Assembly: GCA_009746045.1 (NCBI GenBank)
Contig: RPFO01000102.1
Span: forward strand, 2,337,308 to 2,401,307
Length of the DNA: 64,000 bases
Origin: Mesostigma viride
Taxonomy: Eukaryota; Streptophyta; Mesostigmatophyceae; Mesostigmatales; Mesostigmataceae
Reading direction: 5' to 3'
Part shown: positions 56,501-64,000 of the stretch, in pieces
Position numbering within the stretch: the stretch's first letter is position 1
Layout of the letters: each line of letters begins with the position of its first letter
Notes under the pieces: model-generated
Database searches by the model: none
What the model saw: only the letters and a program-made list of their open reading frames with translations
What the model was told of the DNA's origin: nothing
Translations under genes and position numbers: made by a program

Positions 56501-59500
56501 CACTTGATGCATTTGGCACATGCACAAGCCACCCACACTTGATGCATTCGGCATCGATACAAGCCACCCACCAGACGGTGACCTTTATCCCGGCCATCAG
56601 CACCATTGTTACATGTAGTTTCCTATAAGATACGTGCCATGTAAAAAGCTGTTACAGCGACACAACAGGCACCACCCACCAGATGGCGACCCCGAGCCCG
56701 CCCTCCGCGGCATCAGGGTACTGATAAGCACTCCCAATCGTACGGCGCCTACCGCCCTAGTAGACCAACATGGAATGCACCACGCACCAGATGGTGACCT
56801 CGAGGCCGCCCTCCACCCCCGTGATGCTGTGCAGGTGCTGCCGCTTGACCGCCCAGCGCGCGGCAAACTTCTTCGTGTCCACGTACAGCACATGCGCGTC
56901 TGTGAACACGACCACCCGGTTGCCCTTGTTCTGCACCACGTCACGCACCCCCTCCCCCGCGTACCGCCCCTTGCTCACGCGCAGCAGCATGCGGCGGTGC
57001 TCCTCCAAGTCGCTCTCCAGCAGATGGCCCCCCAGAGAGACCAGAGACAGCGGGTGGGTGCCGCTGGCAGCCGCGGCGTCGCTGTCGGCATCAAGAGCCG
57101 TCGCCCCTGGGTAGCCCGCGGAAGAGGGGGGCAGCCCGCCGGCCCAGGGCGCGCCAGGGTCCCTGGCCGGGTCAAGCCCGTAGGCGGACGACATGGCCAC
57201 GCCGCCCGCCCAGAAGCGGCGGGGCGAGCGCACGCGCGTGTGTTGCACCTGCGGAAGCATGCGTTTGGGGCAAAGGGGCAGAGGGCAACATTTGTATCGC
57301 ATATGGGGGCAATATTTTTGCGTTTGGGGCAAGTAGGCAAGGGCACTGTTTTTGTCACATTTTGTATCTCCAGTTTTGCTGTTAGAGGCTCCAGGCATGG
57401 GCGTTCTCCATAGAGCAAAATATAGATGTTTCCATCTTACTACTAGTACATTCTCTCGTATGAATGTTTTCACACTCTCTTGTCTGGATGCTTTCCAAGA
57501 GGCGCAGTCCCTTGTGCCACCACTCACCCAAACAGCATCGTCTGCAGGCAGTCACTGGAGATATGTGTCACTGGAGATCAGTCACTTGCCTGTATTCCAT
57601 TGCCCATGACAGCAGTCTGGCATTGCCAGACTATGCCACAGCACGATACCCCCCCGCGCCATCAACTCACCCGCACGGCGTCATCCCCCAGCCGTCGGAT
57701 GCCACCACCGAGACCTGACGCCGCATTAGACGCAAAAGAGAACACGCCCGCGGTCGGCTTGATGGCGAAACCGGCCAGCCCTGTCGCGGCACCCTTGAGG
57801 CACCCGAGTAGGCCGGAACGCTCTGCGCCCGTGATGGGGTTCATGAACAGCCCGGTCAGGCCCTCGAAGAAGCCCATCCCCAGATCGTGCGCGCCCTTGA
57901 TAAGCGATGCCTGGAGTAAGTGGTGGTGGTGGTGTGTGTGGGGGGGAGTGTGGTGTGTGGGAGCGTGGGTGCAGGCGTGGGTGGGTGGGAGAAGGGGTTG
58001 ACATAAAAGAATAATTAATAAGAGTAATTGAAAGGTGGGTTGACGGGCATTGTGAGGAACACAACACGTTGGTTCCTTGTGAGGGACACACCGTTTGGGT
58101 TGGGTTGAACTTTGAAGGCCCCTAGTCTGCCATACACCGTTTGAGAAAAACAAGGACGGTTTGAGAAATGTAACACAATACTAGTATGTGCAGCAAATGG
58201 TGGAGAATGTGTGGCGGAAAATGAGAACCCAGTGCGGAAAAGCTGGGCGACAGGGCCAGGGACGTCACGCTCAAGGGGGTGGGCAACGAACGAAAGGGTG
58301 GTTTCCGTGTGTAGGAATGATGGGGTGACAGGTGGCGGACTACACCAGTGCGAGGATTGCTGCTGAGGCGGTATATGCTTGGAAGACGATGATGTGGGTG
58401 ACTAACTGGTGTGCTAGTTTGTGAGTCATTGGTCAAATGCTGCGCGACGCCTGCTCTCCGGAATGCCCAACAATGGCGCAGGTCAGCTCTCAAAGCATGT
58501 GAAAAAAATGGACAAACACTCAACACCTTACTGATGCAGCATGGCAACCTGGTTCAAACACGCAAGGGTTACCTCTTAAGCAACTCCTCGATACCAAGTT
58601 GCTTTCCAAGTGGCCTGGTTTCAAGTACCTGCGCGCTGGGCGGCCGCCGGTGGAACGTGCGTTGCAGGTAGTCGTCGTCCATCGACAACGCGGCCAGGCC
58701 CTTGCTGAGCGAGCCGGTCATCTGAGGAGGGGACGAGCAGCAGATATAAGGAGAGCACGGATATAAAATACATACATGTTACGATAAATAAATGAACATG
58801 TGTTACAATAAACAAATAAACGCACATGTGTTACAAGGAGTACGACATTAGCAACCGTAAATGAGACCAGGAGTTATGCCAGGCCCTTGCGGAGCGAGCC
58901 CATGATCTGTTCAGTGGGTGGGGGCATGGGCAGCAGACGGCGTGTCCAGGTAAATAGAGTCAAGGGCATGCTGCTTTTTTCATGCTGCTTTTTTTCTTAA
59001 AGGAGATGTGCCACGCTCATGCTGAGGGAGCCTCGCGATTTGTAACAAGAAGACACCACACTCAGATGGTGGGGGAACCCCCATGCCGCCCACCAGCCGA
59101 ACCCACCCACCTGCGAAACCGTGTTGAACAGCCCAAACGCCGAGTTCTTGAGTAGCGAGATCGTCCCCGTGGCGATCCCCTTTGCAAACTCCTCGGGCGA
59201 GTGCACAATGCCCTTGGCCGGCTCGTAGAAGAAGTCGACGACGCCGGTGCCCAGGGAGCTGATGAGGCTGACAGGCACGCCCAGCAGCTCGACGCGGCCG
59301 AGAATCTTGTGCATCTCTTGGAGCACCTGGCAGGGAGGTGGGTGGGTGGGAAGGAATGAGGGGGGATGGGGTGAGTGGTGAGTGGGAGAGAGAAATGGTG
59401 GGGGGGGATGGGGAGAGGGGAAAGGCGGGAGGGAAGAGGGAGAGGGGAATGAGATGGGGAGGGGGCGAGGGGATGGAGAGGGGGGGCCAGAAGGTATCAA

Positions 59501-62500
59501 CGGTGAAGGCAGAGGGGAACAGTGGGTGGGGAGGAAGGGTCACAGTCCATGTGGAGGGGGAGGGGAGGTTGTCATGGGAAGGGGAAGAGGGAGCCGGCAG
59601 GAGGTGAAACACGGAAGGACAGCTGGTGGGAATGACCTGGAAGGGCGTCTGTTCGGGGAATAGGACAAGACACGCAAACCAAGAGCGAGCCAGAGACGGA
59701 GAGATGGATATATTCGTTTTTCTCTTAATGTAGTTTTATTAACGCATGTGGGAAAGATAGAGCTGCTATCCCTTGGCCTGGGATGTGGAAGGTTGTCTAC
59801 GGCGTGGGCTGACTAATCCGATTCTACGAAGGGTTCCACACTCGCCAAATCTTCTTTGGAGGACCCGGTTGTTTATAAGGGTCGGTGGCTCTTGTTAAAG
59901 GGTCCGAAAAAATCTTAGTATATTTGATACGACTTGCTTGTGAAGATTCGTAATTATTTGTTATTGATTGAGCACCAGCTAATATGTCAGGGTCCTGTGG
60001 GTCAGCTGGTTGCCTAGCGAACCTGAATGACAGAGTGTTTTTAGTAAGTCGTGATTAATTATTAGATATGCGACTCGGACCGACCTGAAGGGTCGATAGG
60101 CGAAATTGGTAGCTGTCAGCTTTAAGGACTTTGTGTGCTAGTTACGGAACGGTTAGCGTACTACCCTGGGGGTGTCTGACTGCACTAATTTTAGTGTCGC
60201 GTTCAGAATTTATCAGGCCGGTGTGTGACACATGCCGGTTAAGGATTATGTCAGCCTGTGCGTCGGCGGACCATGCCTCAAGCAAGCTAGGCAGGCAATG
60301 ATCTGCAATTGTTTTTCTTTCCCCCCCTCCCACCCTGGAGGCTTCTTGCTTCCGCGTGCGGACTGAGAAACCTTAAGGCCTCTGTAACTGCTGCAATTGT
60401 GGCAGGGCTCCACTATATCAATCAATGCTGGTCTTCTTGGGAGCTTAGTGATCTCAAAGATCGATGGATGGATGGACGGACGGACGGACGGACGGACGGA
60501 CGGACGGACGGACGGACGGACGGACGGACGGACGGACGGACGGACGGACGGACGGACGGACGGACGGACGGACGGACGGACGGACGGACGGACGGACGGA
60601 CGGACGGACGGACGGACGGACGGACGGACGGACGGACGGACGGACGGACGGACGGACGGACGGACGGACGGACAGACGGACGGACGGACGGACGGATGGA
60701 TGGATGAAGTTAGGTTAATATTGTGCGGAAACCATCTGCGCTCAGCTTCTAAGGATCCGCACCATGTTACCAGCGATAACCGCTCGCTGGTTGACCAAAG
60801 TTAATGCGCGAACCTAACTGATGGATGGATGGATGGATGGATGGATGGATGGATGGATGGATGGATGGATGGATGGATGGATGGATGGATGGATGGATGG
60901 ATGGATGGATGGATGGATGGATGGATGGATGGATGGGTGGGTGGGTGGGTGGGTGGGTGGGTGGGTGGGTGGGTGGGTGGGTGGGTGGGTGGGTGGGTGG
61001 GTGGGTGGGTGGGTGGGTGGGTGGGTGGGTGGGTGGGTGGGTGGGTGGGTGGGTGGGTGGGTGGGTGGGTGGGTGGGTGGGTGTGGGTGGGTGGGTGGGT
61101 GGGTGGGTGGGTGGGTGGGTGGGTGGGTGGGTGGGTGGGTGGGTAGGTAGATAGATAGATAGATACATAGATACATAGAGACAGAGACAGAGAGGGAAGA
61201 CCTAGAGAACCATAAGACACGAGATGCGGCTCATACGAGCCTCCCTCCGATGCTCATTTGCAACCAGTTCATGGAAAAAACACTGGCAGCAAACAAGATC
61301 TATACCTTAAGCCTCCTATAAGTGAAGCCTCCTCTAAGTCAAGCCTCCTTTAAGTCAAGACTCCTCACCTGGAAGAAGTAGAAGCGCGTGATGCGGCTCA
61401 TGAGAGCCTCCTTGCCCACAAACCCGTTCTTGAGGAGCATCGCGTTGAGCCGGATGGGCACGTTGTTGATGTTGATGAGCGGGAAGCCTGCCGCAGTCGT
61501 GTATTTATAGATCAGTCCCGTGCTCGAGTCGCGGCCGCCCCCGCCGGTGCCGCTGCGGCGGCGCGCGCCCCCCATGGGCGCGCCCCCCGTGCTCGCGTCG
61601 AGCTGTGGCAGGTTGAAGCAGGGGAGGTGGCGGGTGACAGTAGGGAGAGGTCGTGTATTGAGACGCACAAGCATACGGACGAAAATGCATGGTCATGGAC
61701 GGCCGTTGTAAGAGAGCGCATTTTCATGGACGGCCGTTGTAAGAGAGCGCATTTTCATGGATGGGCGTTGTAAGGGAGCGCGTTTTCATGGATGGGCGTT
61801 GTAAGGGAGCGCGTTTTCATGGATGGGCGTTGTAAGGGGAGCACGGTCATGGGATCAGAAAGCACCGTGATGCATGATGAAGTGAGAAGCAGATGGGGAG
61901 GCACCGGGCCATGAAGCAGATGGGGAGGCACCGGGCCATGAAGCCGATGGGGAGGCACCGGGCCATGCAGCAGATGGGGAGGCACCGGGCCATGAAGCAG
62001 ATGGGGGGGCACCGGGCCATGAAGCAGATGGGGAGGCACCGGGCCATGAAGCAGATGGGGAGGCACCGGGCCATGAAGCAGATGGGGGGGGCACCGGGCC
62101 ATGGGATGGTCGCAAGGTAGAGAAGGCGGAAGAACGGGCATGTCTTCCACATAGCTTGCAAGGGTGAGGGGAGTCCCTCCGTGTAGGCAAACCGAAATGC
62201 CCCAAGCCCGGCACCGTGCCAGGATTTCTACCCAGTAATCAACCGAGCTGATAAGACCCCGAAGCCACACCGGAAATCCAGGGCACCCTAATCAATCCTG
62301 GGACGGTTGACCACCCCCTAATCCAGGGCATCCTAATCCACCCCCGTAAACTACCCCCGAATCCAGGGCATCCTAATCAACCCCCATAAACTGACCCCCG
62401 AATCCAGGGCATCCTATCAACCCCCCCTCCCGTCCCCCACCCCCACCCCCACCCCCCCGGCCCCACCCCCTCTTGAATCCAGGGATCCTGTGTCAAGTTT

Positions 62501-64000
62501 CTCAATCCACTTTCAACCCCCGCCATCCGCTTAATCCCCCGACATCCTCGTAATCCCTGGAATAGCCTTATGAACCTCCTCGACTTACCGCTGAATCCAG
62601 CGCGCCCTCATCGTCATACTCCTCCTCGTCATCCTCATAGTCCAGCGACGCCGCGCCCATCATCTCGGTGTCGGCATCTTTGGCCTTCCCGGCGGACACG
62701 GTGACCGTGAGGTTGATCTTGATCGGGTGCAGGTGAAGCAGCTCAAAGTACCTGTGGGGGTGAGGTGAACAGTTTGGTACGCGACACCCGGATGGTATGG
62801 TACTGAGACACGCCTTGGCTGAGATGATCACCAGGAGGTTGATCTTGACCGGGCGAAAGGTGCAGCAGCTCAAAGTACCCGCGGGAGAGGCGTCACCAGC
62901 GTTCCAAGGTAAGATGACAGCAGGCTCGAGCTGCGATTGTCCAGAGTCTCCAGACTTTTGGGCTGCACTGTTTGTCTCATTGATCTGAGCTTAGTCATGC
63001 AGAGGCATGGGTTTAATAGTTGACATATAGCCCCTATCGTTTGTGGACACGTCGCAGGCGCAGCCGCTCAACGTAGATGTGAACGGTATGCCAAGCTAAG
63101 AGCTCAATCTTGAGAGGTAAGAAGGTAATGGGGATATCATTTTAGACCGATGAAAATATGTTACAGGTGCAGCAGATCAAAGTGCCTGCGCTAGAGACAC
63201 CGATGCAAACATTCGCAGGCAAACCAAAGGCAGCTACTGCGACTCCTAGCGACTGCATTTGCAAAACATTCTTACCGCGAAACACAAATCAATTCGCAAA
63301 CTGCACGAAGGAAGACATTGGACGGGCATCAAAACAATGCTACACACACACATGCGCGCGCACACACACACACACACACGGTACTCGCAGCCAAAGCCTA
63401 GTATACCAGTATACCCAAAGCCCAGTATACCCAAAGCCTAGTATACCCAAAGCCTAGTATACCCAAAGCCTAGTATACCCAAAGCCTAGTATACCCAAAG
63501 CCTAGTATACCCAAAGCCTAGTATACCCAAAGCCTAGTATACCCAAAGCCTAGTATACCCAAAGCCTAGTATACCCAAAGCCTAGTATACCCAAAGCCTA
63601 GTACACCCAAAGCCTAGTATACCAGTCGCAAAGCAGCGACATGAAAGAACACAACGCACCGGACCATAGCCTGTGCCCCCCCGACCGCGCAACAAACAAC
63701 AATAATGGACGACGAAATTGAACTAACGCAACAACCGTAGCAGCGTTGCACACCGAGGCGCATTCTTTATAGCAGTATTTATATTCTTTTGTTAGTATAG
63801 CAGCATCACAAAACACACCTATTTATATTCTTTTGTTAGTATAGCAGCATCACAAAACACACCTATTTATATTCTTTTGTTAGTATAGCAGCATCACAAA
63901 ACACACCACTTGACGGACGACTTGAACGGCTCCCACAGCGGTGCCACCTGTAGCTGACGATCCAAGTGCGCACTTAGCGCGCCCTCGCCCCGCAGCCGCC
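53550..64000 (-). CDS. VPS13: VPS13-like lipid-transfer protein, C-terminal half (partial)
   Basis: VPS13 proteins are bridge-like carriers moving lipids between organelles at contact sites. Exons on the minus strand: window edge-63907, 62751-62589, 61602-61369, 59326-59111, 58721-58629, 57910-57671, 57248-56788, 55667-~54590, and about 54371-53550. All but the last junction match in phase. The joined protein runs [19 protein letters not shown], then [60 protein letters not shown], then [20 protein letters not shown] with [14 protein letters not shown]-like C-terminal domain follows ([19 protein letters not shown], then [15 protein letters not shown]). This is the VPS13 C-terminal order. Unusually, about 650 further residues follow, Gly/Ser/Glu-rich but ending in helical sequence to ELIR. 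A frame change at about 54.4-54.6 kb needs a short intron or is an indel. The N-terminus lies beyond the window. Confidence 0.88.
56570..56705 (-). repeat. Two echoes of VPS13 exon end at 56788
   Basis: The exon end gaggtcaccatctg|gtgcgtggtgc recurs as ggggtcgccatctggtgggt ending near 56672-56705, and as aaggtcaccgtctggtgggt near 56570-56590. Each recurrence keeps a GT donor. Confidence 0.75.
58873..58913 (-). repeat. Echo of VPS13 acceptor at 58721
   Basis: On the minus strand, gaacagatcatgggctcgct followed by ccgcaagggcctggc copies the true junction ctcctcagatgaccggctcg followed by ctcagcaagggcctggc, about 190 bases upstream in the intron. Confidence 0.7.
60467..60716. repeat. (GGAC)n tetranucleotide array
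   Basis: About 60 ggac units with ggat ends, in a VPS13 intron. A short agttaggtt after it pairs with aacctaact before the next array. Confidence 0.97.
60820..61145. repeat. (GGAT)n then (GGGT)n array
   Basis: About 29 ggat units turn abruptly into about 52 gggt units. The gggt part has four or more G-runs at regular spacing and is a strong G-quadruplex candidate. Confidence 0.97.
61690..61835. repeat. 35-bp 'gggcgttgtaagggagcgc' repeat
   Basis: About four to five units of catggatgggcgttgtaagg gagcgcgttttc, early ones reading catggacggccgttgtaaga. Confidence 0.9.
61893..62105. repeat. 27-bp minisatellite
   Basis: About eight units of gcagatggggaggcaccggg ccatgaa, in a VPS13 intron. Confidence 0.95.
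62270..62490 (-). repeat. 'gaatccagggcatcctaatc' repeat, echo of VPS13 exon end
   Basis: Five or so units share the pattern gaatccag(g)gc(a)tcct(a)atc with the exon end at 62589-62615 (gaatccagcgcgccctcatc, plus-strand reading). The array looks like an amplified, diverged copy of that junction. Confidence 0.55.
62812..63190 (-). repeat. Three relic copies of the VPS13 YFELLHL exon start
   Basis: On the minus strand, gtactttgagctgctgcacc (about 62880-62858), a copy near 63077-63052 reading tacgttgagcggctgcgcct, and gcactttgatctgctgcacc (about 63190-63165) all resemble the true exon start gtactttgagctgcttcacc at 62751. The nearest copy continues for about 60 bases of exon-like sequence with an indel. 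Confidence 0.65.
63395..63620. repeat. 16-bp minisatellite 'ccaaagcctagtatac'
   Basis: About fourteen near-perfect units, preceded by a CA-repeat at 63347-63380. Confidence 0.97.
63770..63906 (-). repeat. 44-bp tandem repeat carrying the VPS13 donor
   Basis: Three copies of a 44-base unit. Read on the minus strand, each begins gtgtgttttgtgatgctgct. The first unit starts exactly at the donor after exon end 63907, so equivalent GT sites recur at 63862 and 63818. Confidence 0.9.

Noticed and set aside
60309-61220. Overlapping [12 protein letters not shown] and THPP repeat frames
   Set aside because: Tetranucleotide arrays read open in several frames at once. They lie in a VPS13 intron.
63395-63620. 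CRISPR-like regular repeat
   Set aside because: Units are contiguous 16-mers without unique spacers, in a eukaryotic intron. The same holds for the other minisatellites.

Overview
This window is nuclear DNA from a eukaryote. It has GT-AG introns of 0.1 to 5 kb, GC-rich exons, a dense load of micro- and minisatellites, and non-LTR retrotransposons. No bacterial operon structure, tRNA, rRNA or CRISPR array was found. A GC-rich alga, perhaps of the green lineage, is the most natural guess, because the VPS13 C-terminus resembles plant VPS13 and there is a small Cys/Ala/Gly-rich protein of a kind I associate with algae. The sequence alone does not settle the taxon.

Layout. 1.65-5.24 kb (+): a four-exon ER HSP70 (BiP) ending in CDEL. 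5.5-6.7 kb: retroelement debris with a long inverted repeat. 7.6-8.05 kb (-): the small Cys/Ala/Gly-rich protein gene. 9.25-30.47 kb (+): one very long SERAC1-like alpha/beta-hydrolase gene with an ARM-like N-terminal part. 21.0-24.1 kb (-): a single-exon GNL1-type circularly permuted GTPase lying inside a SERAC1 intron. 30.7-51.8 kb: a transposon cluster. It holds a SINE-like tandem pair, a near full-length 5.6 kb LINE with a perfect 14-bp target-site duplication, LINE fragments, two inverted 1.7 kb terminal-inverted-repeat elements (one nested in a larger element that itself splits a LINE fragment), ORF1-only 'half-LINE' remnants and a MITE-like element. 53.55-64.0 kb (-): the 3' half of a VPS13-like lipid-transfer protein gene, cut by the window edge.

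The splice junctions of SERAC1 and VPS13 were rebuilt by phase matching, and the joined proteins follow known family sequence across them. The most unusual pattern is that many of these junctions have diverged tandem copies of the exon edge plus splice site in the adjoining intron ('echoes'), sometimes three or four copies. This suggests introns growing by junction-spanning tandem duplication. The BiP and GNL1 genes do not show it.

The genes are ordinary housekeeping functions (ER folding, a SERAC1-type hydrolase, a GTPase of the ribosome-assembly class, inter-organelle lipid transport) and are not obviously one pathway. The accessory interest lies in the mobile elements and in the intron architecture.
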